A stretch of DNA of 64,000 bases from NCBI RefSeq assembly GCF_000255705.1, contig NZ_JH636439.1, forward strand, positions 1,352,335 through 1,416,334, written 5' to 3'. A program made the position numbers and the translations under genes. The notes under the pieces are model-generated. The model was not told where the DNA came from and made no database searches. It saw only the letters and a list, made by a program, of their open reading frames with translations. Positions 8,755 through 17,055 of the stretch are shown here, in pieces. Position 1 is the stretch's first letter; every line of letters begins with the position of its first letter. Source of the stretch: Zavarzinella formosa DSM 19928. Lineage in GTDB: Bacteria; Planctomycetota; Planctomycetia; Gemmatales; Gemmataceae.

Positions 8755-11043
8755 ATGGCTGACACAAATCCAACCATCGACGGTGTTCCTCCCGAAGAAT
8801 TCACCGGGCTGAAACTGACCCCGCCAAAAACGGCGGCCGCCGGTTTCACGGCTGTCGTCAAATCAATGAAAGAAGTGTGGGGCAAGGCGGGCATACTGCG
8901 GGGCACAAAAGCCCTGACGGTTCTAAACCAAAAAGGCGGAGTCGATTGCCCGAGTTGCGCCTGGCCCGACCCGGATGAACATCGATCGTTTGCCGAGTTT
9001 TGCGAGAATGGCGCCAAGGCCATCGCTTGGGAAACGGATTCACGACGAATCACCCCGGAGTTTTTCAAGCAGCATTCCATCGCCGATCTCGCGGCTCAAT
9101 CGGACTATTGGCATGGTCAGCAGGGCCGCCTCACCGAACCGATGGTTGTCCGGGTGGATGGCACTCATTACGAGCCAATTTCTTGGGATGATGCTTTTCA
9201 GTTGATCGCCACGGAATTGAATTCGCTCGCTTCGCCCAGCGAGGCGGATTTCTACACTTCCGGCCGGGCATCCAACGAGGCGGCTTTCCTTTATCAACTG
9301 TTCGTGCGAGCCTACGGAACCAACAATCTGCCGGATTGCTCGAACATGTGCCACGAGTCGAGCGGTTCCGCGCTCAGCCCGACGGTCGGCATCGGCAAGG
9401 GAACGGTGAAACTGGAAGACTTTGAGAAATCGGAACTCATTCTGATTCTCGGCCAAAACCCCGGCACAAATCATCCACGAATGCTCTCGGCGTTGCAAAA
9501 AGCCAAGAAAGCCGGAGCGAAGATCATTGCCGTGAACCCACTGCCGGAAGCCGGGTTGCTCAATTTCCGCAATCCGCAATACCCCGGAGGGATGCTCGGT
9601 TTCGGCACCGACCTGACGGACCTGATGTTGCCGATCCGAATCAATGGCGATTCGGCCTTTCTTCAAGCGGTCATCAAGATTCTGTTCGAGAAGAATGCCA
9701 TCGACACCGCCTTCATCGAGGAAAAGACGGAAGGCATCGCGGAATTGCGGGAAACGATCGCCGGGCTTTCTTGGGATGTCGTCCTCGAACAAACGGGCCT
9801 GTCACGGGAGCAGATCGAACAGGCGGCCGACCTGATCGCCAAGTCGGAACGCATCATCACCTGTTGGGCGATGGGATTAACCCAGCACAAAAACGCCGTG
9901 GGCACAATCCGCGATGTGGTCAACATCATCCTGTTGCGCGGCAGCATCGGCAAACCGGGCGCGGGCCTTTGTCCCGTTCGCGGGCACAGCAATGTGCAAG
10001 GCGACCGCACGATGGGCATCTGGGAGAAGCCCCCGGCTTGGTTCTTGGAAAACCTGAAGAAAGTATTTGGCTTTGACCCGCCGACCCATCACGGGCATGA
10101 CACGGTAGAGGCGATCCGGGCCATGCACTCGGAGGAAGTAAAAGTGTTCATCGGGTTGGGGGGGAATTTCCTCTCGGCGACCCCGGACACCGTGTATACG
10201 GCGGCCGCCTTGCGGAAATGCCGCCTCACAGTTCAAGTGTCAATTAAGTTGAACCGCTCGCACTTGGTGCATGGCCAGACGGCCTTGATTCTTCCGTGTC
10301 TGGGACGCACCGAGGAAGACCTTCAAGGAGGCGAGCCGCAGTTCGTCACCACCGAGAATTCGATGGGCGTGGTGCAGATGTCTCAGGGAAAAATGAGGCC
10401 CGCTTCGCCACAGTTATTAAGCGAAACGGCCATCGTTGCCCGACTGGCGAAAGCAACACTCGGCTCAAAGTTTACCATCGACTGGGAAGGATTCTCCCAA
10501 AACTACGACCGTATCCGCGAATTGATCTCCCGCGTGATTCCGGGGTTTGACAATTACAACGAGCGGGTGCGAATTCCCGGCGGTTTTTACCTTCCCAACG
10601 GCCCGCGTGACGGAAACTTCAAGACGCCCAACGGCAAAGCCAAATTCACGGTCAATCCGCTTTCGGATATTCGGCTGGAACCTGGTCAGATGTTGATGAT
10701 GACCATCCGGACACACGACCAGTTCAACACCACGATTTACGGCCTTGATGACCGATACCGGGGCATCAAACACGAACGTCGGGTGATTCTGATGAACAAG
10801 GCCGATGTGGCCGAGCGGGGTCTGAAAGCCGGGGAAATCGTTGACATCACCTCGCATTGGGCCGGTCAACAACGGGTGGCCCACAAGTTTATCATCGTCG
10901 AGTATCCGATCCCGACGAAGTGTGCGGCCACTTATTTCCCGGAGACGAATGTGCTGATTCCGTTGGAGAGCGTGGCCGACACGAGTAACACACCGACATC
11001 CAAATCAGTAGTCATCACTGTCAGCCGACATTCGGAATCGTAA
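8755..11043 (+). CDS. Molybdopterin oxidoreductase, FdhF/YdeP family
   Basis: A 762-residue bis-MGD molybdoenzyme of the YdeP type (formate-dehydrogenase-H-like alpha subunit). The N-terminal cysteines read VDCPSCAWPDPDEH followed by FCENGAKAIAWE, the characteristic YdeP opening, instead of the four-Cys ferredoxin motif of FdhF. The likely Mo ligand is the Cys in CSNMCHESSGSA. Molybdopterin-binding segments include ILGQNPGTNHPRM, LCPVRGHSNVQGDR and the C-terminal MTIRTHDQFNTTIYG. It has no signal peptide, so it is cytoplasmic. It is coupled to fdhD. No beta or gamma electron-transfer subunit is nearby, so the redox partner is unknown. YdeP is linked to acid resistance in E. coli, but the reaction is not settled. 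Confidence 0.92.
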   Translation: MADTNPTIDGVPPEEFTGLKLTPPKTAAAGFTAVVKSMKEVWGKAGILRGTKALTVLNQKGGVDCPSCAWPDPDEHRSFAEFCENGAKAIAWETDSRRITPEFFKQHSIADLAAQSDYWHGQQGRLTEPMVVRVDGTHYEPISWDDAFQLIATELNSLASPSEADFYTSGRASNEAAFLYQLFVRAYGTNNLPDCSNMCHESSGSALSPTVGIGKGTVKLEDFEKSELILILGQNPGTNHPRMLSALQKAKKAGAKIIAVNPLPEAGLLNFRNPQYPGGMLGFGTDLTDLMLPIRINGDSAFLQAVIKILFEKNAIDTAFIEEKTEGIAELRETIAGLSWDVVLEQTGLSREQIEQAADLIAKSERIITCWAMGLTQHKNAVGTIRDVVNIILLRGSIGKPGAGLCPVRGHSNVQGDRTMGIWEKPPAWFLENLKKVFGFDPPTHHGHDTVEAIRAMHSEEVKVFIGLGGNFLSATPDTVYTAAALRKCRLTVQVSIKLNRSHLVHGQTALILPCLGRTEEDLQGGEPQFVTTENSMGVVQMSQGKMRPASPQLLSETAIVARLAKATLGSKFTIDWEGFSQNYDRIRELISRVIPGFDNYNERVRIPGGFYLPNGPRDGNFKTPNGKAKFTVNPLSDIRLEPGQMLMMTIRTHDQFNTTIYGLDDRYRGIKHERRVILMNKADVAERGLKAGEIVDITSHWAGQQRVAHKFIIVEYPIPTKCAATYFPETNVLIPLESVADTSNTPTSKSVVITVSRHSES

Positions 11044-11059
11044 GCGAATTGGCGAAGGT

Positions 11060-12454
11060 TCACTTTTTCAGTGGGGGGATCATTCCCGGTTCGCGGGCAC
11101 CGGTTCCCGTTTTCTTCGTCAGGCTGTCGCCCAAGTCAGCCCGTATTTTGTCGGCAAGTTCTTGCAGGTGTTTCGCCACCTCGGGATTGTCGGCAAGAAC
11201 ATCTTTGGTTTCGCCGATGTCCGATTCCAAGTTGAACAGCGACAAGCCGATCTTGTTCGTCCCGTAGTCGGCCGGTTGGCCGTCTTTTCCCCCTTTTTTG
11301 AACTCCCGGTATTCATGCGGGAAGTGCATCTTCCAAGGCCCGGAGCGAACTGCGTGGAGTTCCTTGCCCCAGAAAATGAAATACGCATCCTGCGGCGATT
11401 TCGCGGTCGCCGGTTCCGTGAGCAAGGGAAGAATATTCTTGCCGTCGATGGGTAATTTCGGAAGCTCGGCATCAATGATCTTGGCCACCGTCGGCAGGAT
11501 GTCGATGGTCATCGCCGGGGTTTTGCAAATCGAATCGGCCGGGATGTGATTTGGCCAGCGGGCGATGAAGGGGACGCGAACGCCCCCGTCGAAACTAGTT
11601 CCCTTGCCCTCCCGAAGCGGCCCGGCGGTTCCGGCGTGGTTGCCGTAATTGAGCCAAGGGCCGTTGTCCGAGGCAAACATCACCAGCGTATTCTGGTCGA
11701 GTTTGTTGTCCTTCAACGTCTTCAAAATCTCGCCGACGGACCAATCCAGTTCCTCGATCACATCACCGTACATCCCGCCGGCTGATTTGCCTTTGAATTT
11801 GTCCGATACATGCAACGGCACATGCGGCATCGCGTGGGGCATGTACAGGAAGAAGGGTTTGTTCTTGTTCTCGTTGATGAATTTGATGCCGTGTTCCGTG
11901 TACCAAGTCGTGAGTTGAGTTTGATCCGGGTTGGTCTCAATGACCTTTTCCTGATCGAACAACGGCAGTGGCGGGAACTTGGCGGTTGGGTGCTTCGGCC
12001 ACATGTCGTTCGAGTAGGGCAGGCCAAAGTATTGATCGAAACCGTGCCGGGTGGGCAGAAACTCCGGGTGATGGCCGAGATGCCATTTGCCGAAAATGGC
12101 CGTGGAATATCCCTTGGACTTGCAGACTTCCGCGAGGGTGGTTTCTTTGGCGCTGATGCCGTTGCGGCTGGTGTGGGACAGCGCGCCGAGGATGCCCAAA
12201 CGGTTCGGGTAGCACCCCGTCAGCAGGGCAGTTCGGGATGCGGAGCAAACCGCTTGGGCCACGTAGAAGTCCGTAAACCGTACTCCCTCTTTGGCCAGCC
12301 GGTCGAGGTTTGGCGTCTTGATGGTTTTGTTTCCGTAACATCCAAGATCGCCATATCCCATGTCGTCCGCATAAATGAGGACAATGTTCGGCGAAGGAGC
12401 GGCGATGGCGAATGTGGCGAACAGTAACAGGCCGAGAAGGGTGATGCGAAACAT
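11060..12454 (-). CDS. Secreted sulfatase (arylsulfatase family)
   Basis: A 464-residue alkaline-phosphatase-superfamily sulfatase with a signal peptide (cleavage near residues 18-19, after FAIAA). The metal-binding Asp pair is at D30-D31 in IYADDMGYGDLGCYG. The active-site motif is C70-S-A-S-R, the C-x-[PA]-S-R type whose Cys is converted to formylglycine by a maturase encoded elsewhere. Later metal and substrate motifs include GKWHLGH and FASDNGPW. It would hydrolyse sulfate esters of polysaccharides or other sulfated molecules in the periplasm or outside. Planctomycetes carry many such genes. It converges with the molybdoenzyme gene (16 bp between stops), so it is not part of that operon. 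The natural substrate is unknown. Confidence 0.93.
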   Translation of the reverse strand: MFRITLLGLLLFATFAIAAPSPNIVLIYADDMGYGDLGCYGNKTIKTPNLDRLAKEGVRFTDFYVAQAVCSASRTALLTGCYPNRLGILGALSHTSRNGISAKETTLAEVCKSKGYSTAIFGKWHLGHHPEFLPTRHGFDQYFGLPYSNDMWPKHPTAKFPPLPLFDQEKVIETNPDQTQLTTWYTEHGIKFINENKNKPFFLYMPHAMPHVPLHVSDKFKGKSAGGMYGDVIEELDWSVGEILKTLKDNKLDQNTLVMFASDNGPWLNYGNHAGTAGPLREGKGTSFDGGVRVPFIARWPNHIPADSICKTPAMTIDILPTVAKIIDAELPKLPIDGKNILPLLTEPATAKSPQDAYFIFWGKELHAVRSGPWKMHFPHEYREFKKGGKDGQPADYGTNKIGLSLFNLESDIGETKDVLADNPEVAKHLQELADKIRADLGDSLTKKTGTGAREPGMIPPLKK

Positions 12455-12630
12455 GATTGCTCAAAGGGAAGGAAGAGTTTCTCGCAAAGACACAATGGGG
12501 CAGGCTCGCCAAGAGTCTACGAAAAAGAGGAGAGGTTTCGCCAGAGAAATACCTCAAATCAATTTTCGTTAATCCGTGGCGAAGCTCGTCCTTTCACGCG
12601 GCTGCGTGTGACTCTTCTCTTCCGAGCGGC

Positions 12631-12666
12631 AAACAAAAAGACCCGGACACTTTTGGCGTCCGGGTC
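12631..12666 (-). terminator. Rho-independent terminator of the HNH gene
   Basis: A perfect 9-bp stem (GACCCGGAC / GTCCGGGTC) with a 9-nt loop. On the minus strand it is followed by CTTTTTGTTT. It lies 10 bp past the stop of the HNH endonuclease gene. Confidence 0.88.
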
Positions 12667-12676
12667 GCGGGGTTCG

Positions 12677-13318
12677 TTACTTTAGTTCAACATCCCAATA
12701 GGCCGCGTCGAGGAAGTTCTGCCAAGAGCGGTATTTTCGTTGGGACAGCTTCATCACCAACAACGGGCTGCGTCGCGGCTTCTCCGGCTTGCGGATCAGC
12801 GCCATGTTCGCCTGTCGCGGCGTGCGGCCCCCCTTGCGGACGTTGCAATCCACGCAGGCGCACACGATGTTCTCCCACGTTGTTCCCCCCTTTTGGGAAC
12901 GCGGCAGCACGTGGTCAAGGCTCAGTTCGGAGGTCGGGAACTTCTTGCCGCAATACTGGCATTGGTTCCCGTCCCGCGCGAAGATGTTCCGGCGGTTGAA
13001 CTTGACCGTTTGCTTTGGCACTCGGTCATAATCCAACAGGCGAATCACTCGCGGGGCTTGAATCTCGAAACTCGCCCCTCGCACCCAGTCGTCGTCTTCC
13101 GCCCGCTGGAAGTTCTTTGCCTTGAACTCGCTGACCTCCCGCCACGTGGCAAAGTCGTACGTCATGTACTGGCCGTCTTCCATGACCACCACTTCGGCAA
13201 GGTCTTTGAAGAGCAGGCAGAAGGCCCGCTTGACGCTCACAACGTGAACGGCCATGAACATCTTGTTCAGGACGAGGACGCTGGCCTCAAGCGGGGAAGG
13301 CTGGTGATAGTCGGACAT
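12677..13318 (-). CDS. HNH endonuclease
   Basis: A 213-residue protein with a C-terminal HNH nuclease of the zinc-ribbon type. The first Cys pair is C120/C123 (CQYCGKKF), the catalytic DH is D135-H136 in LSLDHVLPRSQKGG, the Asn is N150 in TTWENIV, and the second Cys pair is C155/C158. The N-terminal ~110 residues (LVLNKMFMAVHVVSVKRAFCLLF and YMTYDFATWREVSEF) are conserved in stand-alone bacterial HNH proteins of this length that are found widely as single genes. ATG 13318 is preceded by AAAGGGA. No methyltransferase or phage genes are adjacent, so a housekeeping or repair role is as likely as defence. The biological role is unknown. Confidence 0.88.
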   Translation of the reverse strand: MSDYHQPSPLEASVLVLNKMFMAVHVVSVKRAFCLLFKDLAEVVVMEDGQYMTYDFATWREVSEFKAKNFQRAEDDDWVRGASFEIQAPRVIRLLDYDRVPKQTVKFNRRNIFARDGNQCQYCGKKFPTSELSLDHVLPRSQKGGTTWENIVCACVDCNVRKGGRTPRQANMALIRKPEKPRRSPLLVMKLSQRKYRSWQNFLDAAYWDVELK

Positions 13319-13471
13319 CGCAGCATCCCTTTCTCCGGGTAAACCGGCTTGATTGCAGGCAACGACATGGTTTTGGGGAGGGAGGTTCTCACAGAAATCA
13401 TTTTAACCATCGGATTCAAGGAAACGCAAGCGTTGATCCGTCATTGTTCACCAACCCTTCACGAAAGTTCA

Positions 13472-14566
13472 CTAATCGACGATGACGCCGGGTCCATAAC
13501 GTTCTTGAAGCGCGGGCAGGTGAAGGCGGGTGACGTGATTGTCGCCGAGATTGAGTTGTCGAAGGCTGACGAGGTGGCTGGTTCTGGTTAGTAATTCGGC
13601 TGAGTAATCCGTGAAGTTGTTCCGTCGCAAGTACAGCCATTCGAGTTCGGGAAGATAGCAGGCATGGAGAAAAGCGACCATGCTTCCATCTCCGAGGCCG
13701 CAGCCATCCATGAGCAGAGCTCGCAAACCGCTGAATTGGTGATTTGCCCCGATAATCATTCCTCCGGCGCCTAGCGGATTGTCTCCAAGCCCAAGAAATC
13801 GCAATTGATCCCATGAGCCGGCATTGTTCAGATGACCCAAACCGGAATGCGATATTCGGCATGAATTAAGCAGAAGTTTAGCCAGCTGGGTGATATGGCC
13901 GTTGCCCACCAATGATTCAATCCCGTCGTCATAAAAATCGTTTCTGGAAAGATCCAGATATCTGAGTTTTGGAGCAAGCTCCGGTGTGCCAATCAATCTG
14001 GCCGCGCTTGGTCCGAGATTGTTTCCCGGAAGACGAAGGGCATTTAAGGTCTTTAACTGTCCTTCTTCCACCAACGCTTCCACCCCGGCGTTGCCCGCCC
14101 GGCAACCATCTTCCATGTCCAATTCCTTGATTTGATTCAGGATGGACAGGGGAGCCATTCGGCGAACATCGTCCGAATAAAATTGATGCAGTCGAAGACG
14201 GGAGATCGGGGTGAACCGGAAGATGGAATCGGCATTCTCGAACAGAACATCCGGTTTCTCAATCCGGGCTGTTGAGATGAAACCCCGTTCAAAGATTTCC
14301 CAATGCAAACCGCGAATATGCGGAAGTTCGTTGATCCATTCCACCCCGTGTTCAAGTTCCAAATCGCGGATTTTGGACTGGATATTTTCACGGTCAGGAT
14401 CGGTGAAAGTCATCCGGGCGATCCGAACTTGCAGCCGGATAAACTCGGCCCGGTCGCCATCTCCGGATTCTTCGAGGATGTCGGAATAAATCAGACGGGG
14501 GGCGTCGTCGTCGGGATCTTCCATGATCCTGGCAAAAAGGGCTTCACGGTCGGCCGGGTCGATCAT
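13472..14566 (-). CDS. TIGR02996-domain leucine-rich-repeat protein
   Basis: A 364-residue protein. Its first ~45 residues (REALFARIMEDPDDDAPRLI, then YSDILEESGD and RAEFIRLQ) are the TIGR02996 'repeat-companion' domain, known mainly from Gemmata-type planctomycetes, where it precedes LRR repeats. Residues ~120-364 are leucine-rich repeats with LRYLDLSRN, LRFLGLGDNPLG and LEWLYLRRNNF motifs. No signal peptide or membrane helix is seen, so it is probably a cytoplasmic interaction protein. The ATG at 14566 has GGAG 6 nt upstream. It follows the VWA gene by 15 bp and its ribosome site overlaps the end of that gene, which suggests an operon. This gene is the best taxonomic marker in the window. 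Confidence 0.88.
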   Translation of the reverse strand: MIDPADREALFARIMEDPDDDAPRLIYSDILEESGDGDRAEFIRLQVRIARMTFTDPDRENIQSKIRDLELEHGVEWINELPHIRGLHWEIFERGFISTARIEKPDVLFENADSIFRFTPISRLRLHQFYSDDVRRMAPLSILNQIKELDMEDGCRAGNAGVEALVEEGQLKTLNALRLPGNNLGPSAARLIGTPELAPKLRYLDLSRNDFYDDGIESLVGNGHITQLAKLLLNSCRISHSGLGHLNNAGSWDQLRFLGLGDNPLGAGGMIIGANHQFSGLRALLMDGCGLGDGSMVAFLHACYLPELEWLYLRRNNFTDYSAELLTRTSHLVSLRQLNLGDNHVTRLHLPALQERYGPGVIVD

Positions 14567-14581
14567 TCACCACTCCGAAGG

Positions 14582-16912
14582 TCACACATGCACTCGCCGA
14601 TTATAGATCCACCATTCCAGCAATAGGACAACCAAGGCCGCCAAAACCGGCCAGCGCCACAGTTCCCGGAGTTTTTCCCGCTGGACTCCCGCTTGAACTT
14701 CCACATCGCCGATTCGCACCGACGGCCGGGGTTCAATGTGGCTCTCGTTCGGATCAAAGAGATTCACTGCGAATCGGTGTGACTCCTTTTTCCACGTGGC
14801 TCCGTAAACCCCCAGTTCATTGGCCTGGCCGAACTGGAAATCATTCCGCGATCCCCGTTTCAGGTCAACGGACGCGCCATCGGGGCTGGCGATGCTGATC
14901 TCGGTCACATCTCCCGGCGGTTGCAGCCGGACAGGGTTGCCGGGAGTGACGCTTTCTTCAGTCGCGTTGTCCCGGACGTTGCCCAGCGTGCGGACCACGT
15001 TCCACAAGAATAACGGAAACACAGGCTTCAAAAACCAACGGGTGTTCCATTTTTCGTCGTTGGTCGAGAGGGGAAACGCCAGCACCAAATCCTTGTGTGT
15101 CTGCCGGGAGAGCGGAAAGAGCAACAGCAGATCCTTATCCCCTTCCAGCAATCGCGGCGTCTTCGGCGGCAGGTTCTTGTACCGATGGGCCTCGGCCACT
15201 TCCAGCTCGTACCAACCCCGGAGGCCGCGCATCACCGGGTCTTGGTCGGACCAGCCGCGAATTTGGGGAAATGTCACCTTTTCGACTTTGTACGCATCGT
15301 CCGCGCCTTCCAAGTGCCACGGCGGCGGCGGTTGACCGATGAACAAGGTGTTCGCCCTTGGCATGTCCTCTTCGCGGGCCGGGCCGCATCGGTCGAAGAT
15401 CACCAAGTCGAAACGGCCTTCCTGAACCGGGATGCCGTAAGATTTTGAGTCGGCCATTTGAGCGGGCGTGATCTCAGCCACATCGCAGATCGTCCGGGTG
15501 GCCTTCGAGTCGAAGAAGTTTTTCAACAGCGGATTACCCGGCCCGACGATCAACACTTGAGCCTTGCGAATCTGGCTCAGGACAACCCACGCCTGATCGT
15601 CGGCCGTAAAGGCGTCTTTCGTCCCCACCAAGCGGACTCGCAGGGTGATGTCCGCGTTTTCCTCCACATTCCCCAAGTCGAATTTGACGACTGCTTCGCC
15701 GGGAACGTCCTTCGTCTGTTTCGCCGGGTCGGGGTCGCCCGCAGCCGGTTCCTGATAAACACGCGGCGGCAACACCAAGTCTTTTCGGCGAACATCCAAG
15801 ACCCGCTGGTTGCCAGCCATCAAATCAAGTTCGAGGCCGACTTTCGCCGGGGCGTTTCGGAAGTTCATCAAGGTGACGAACGCCTGAATCTTCGTGGGGG
15901 TGGTTTCATCCCGGATGGCGTCGAACCGCGTGATTCCAATGTTGTTCGCGTTGCCTCGTTCCTTCGTCTCCGGGGCATGGAAGTTCAATTGAAGGTTGGC
16001 GAGCGCGAAAGTGGGTTGATCGGCAAAGCGTCCGTCCGAGTACAAGTGGATGTCAGCCAACAAACCTTCGATGGCGGCGTAAGTTCGCTCTTTGCCGGGT
16101 TCGGGATTTTCCGGGCGGACGGCCGCGTCTTCGGTGGATCGCATCGGATTGGCGAGGCTTGCCGCCAGGCTGAGGGCTTCGTCGATTTGAGTCGGCAGCA
16201 TCGTTGGTCGGATTTCCTCGACGGCCTTCCGCAAGAGGGATTTGTTGCCGGTGTAAGACTGGCGAATCTCGGCCGTTGAGTTGAAGACAATCACCATGCC
16301 AATGTCCGAATCGGAAGCGACATCGATTTCCTTGAGAGCCTCGGCCTTCGCCCATTCAAGACGGTTCGGGGCCACATCGGTCGCGGACATGCTGGCCGAG
16401 TTGTCCACCATGATGATGAAATACTTGCCGGAGGTCTTCGATCCGTGCAATTGCGGAGCCAGCACGGCATACAGCCCGCAGGCGATCACCAGCAATTGAA
16501 GCAGCAACAGCACATTGCGGCGAAGCCATTGCAACAGGCTGTTCACATGCAAGTCTTCGATGCTCTTTTTCCATAGGAACGTGCTGGCCACCATCTGGGG
16601 CTTGCGTCGCAATTTGAGCAGGTAGAGCAGAAGCAAAACGACGGGCAAAATCATCAGGACGATGTTGGCCCAATTGGCGAGCGGTGAATGGTAGCTCAGT
16701 TTCAGCCGGGCCTCAAGCCAGGTGTTCACTTCGCCGCCATAGCCGAACAGATCCATTGCAAAAAAGACGATGGCGGGCAGGGTGAGCAGGATGGCCATGC
16801 CGAACGCCACGGGAAACCACCATCGGCCAAACATCGGGACACTTTCGCTTGAATGATCTGTCATCAGGATAACAGCGGACTCGGCCGATGTCACTTGCGG
16901 ATTCGCGGACAT
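14582..16912 (-). CDS. BatA-like VWA-domain membrane protein
   Basis: About 776 residues from ATG 16912 (GGATTC upstream). A TTG at 16945 and an ATG at 16864 are alternatives. The N-terminus has three membrane helices (WWFPVAFGMAILLTLPAIV, NIVLMILPVVLLLLYLLKL, LLLQLLVIACGLYAVLA), the layout of the aerotolerance-regulator N-terminal (BatA) domain. A von Willebrand A domain with the MIDAS motif DNSASMSATD follows. The middle holds a large periplasmic part with beta-sandwich character and a class-I glutamine-amidotransferase-like region (LVIFDRCGP). A last helix (WPVLAALVVLLLEWWIY) lies at the C-terminus. Such proteins are usually found with MoxR ATPase and DUF58 genes. Neither is present here, and only the LRR gene is coupled. 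The role, perhaps envelope complex assembly, is inferred. Confidence 0.82.
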   Translation of the reverse strand: MSANPQVTSAESAVILMTDHSSESVPMFGRWWFPVAFGMAILLTLPAIVFFAMDLFGYGGEVNTWLEARLKLSYHSPLANWANIVLMILPVVLLLLYLLKLRRKPQMVASTFLWKKSIEDLHVNSLLQWLRRNVLLLLQLLVIACGLYAVLAPQLHGSKTSGKYFIIMVDNSASMSATDVAPNRLEWAKAEALKEIDVASDSDIGMVIVFNSTAEIRQSYTGNKSLLRKAVEEIRPTMLPTQIDEALSLAASLANPMRSTEDAAVRPENPEPGKERTYAAIEGLLADIHLYSDGRFADQPTFALANLQLNFHAPETKERGNANNIGITRFDAIRDETTPTKIQAFVTLMNFRNAPAKVGLELDLMAGNQRVLDVRRKDLVLPPRVYQEPAAGDPDPAKQTKDVPGEAVVKFDLGNVEENADITLRVRLVGTKDAFTADDQAWVVLSQIRKAQVLIVGPGNPLLKNFFDSKATRTICDVAEITPAQMADSKSYGIPVQEGRFDLVIFDRCGPAREEDMPRANTLFIGQPPPPWHLEGADDAYKVEKVTFPQIRGWSDQDPVMRGLRGWYELEVAEAHRYKNLPPKTPRLLEGDKDLLLLFPLSRQTHKDLVLAFPLSTNDEKWNTRWFLKPVFPLFLWNVVRTLGNVRDNATEESVTPGNPVRLQPPGDVTEISIASPDGASVDLKRGSRNDFQFGQANELGVYGATWKKESHRFAVNLFDPNESHIEPRPSVRIGDVEVQAGVQREKLRELWRWPVLAALVVLLLEWWIYNRRVHV

Positions 16913-17055
16913 TTGTTGAATCCAATCGCGTTTTTCCACGTCCAATCTTCACTTCAAGCTCTTGCACTGTTTGCCCGCCACGCTTATTCATGAACCTTAC
17001 CTGCCACTGACACGCCCATTTGGTTTGAGTTATCCTCCTCTTGAAAGGCACGGAC

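Noticed and set aside
12677-13318. HNH nuclease as part of a restriction or phage-defence island
   Set aside because: No methyltransferase, helicase or phage gene is adjacent, and this HNH type is usually a solitary chromosomal gene.
16962-16990. TTGCAC and TATTCA 17 bp apart upstream of the cytochrome peroxidase gene
   Set aside because: Only three of six bases match the consensus in each hexamer, too weak to call a promoter.
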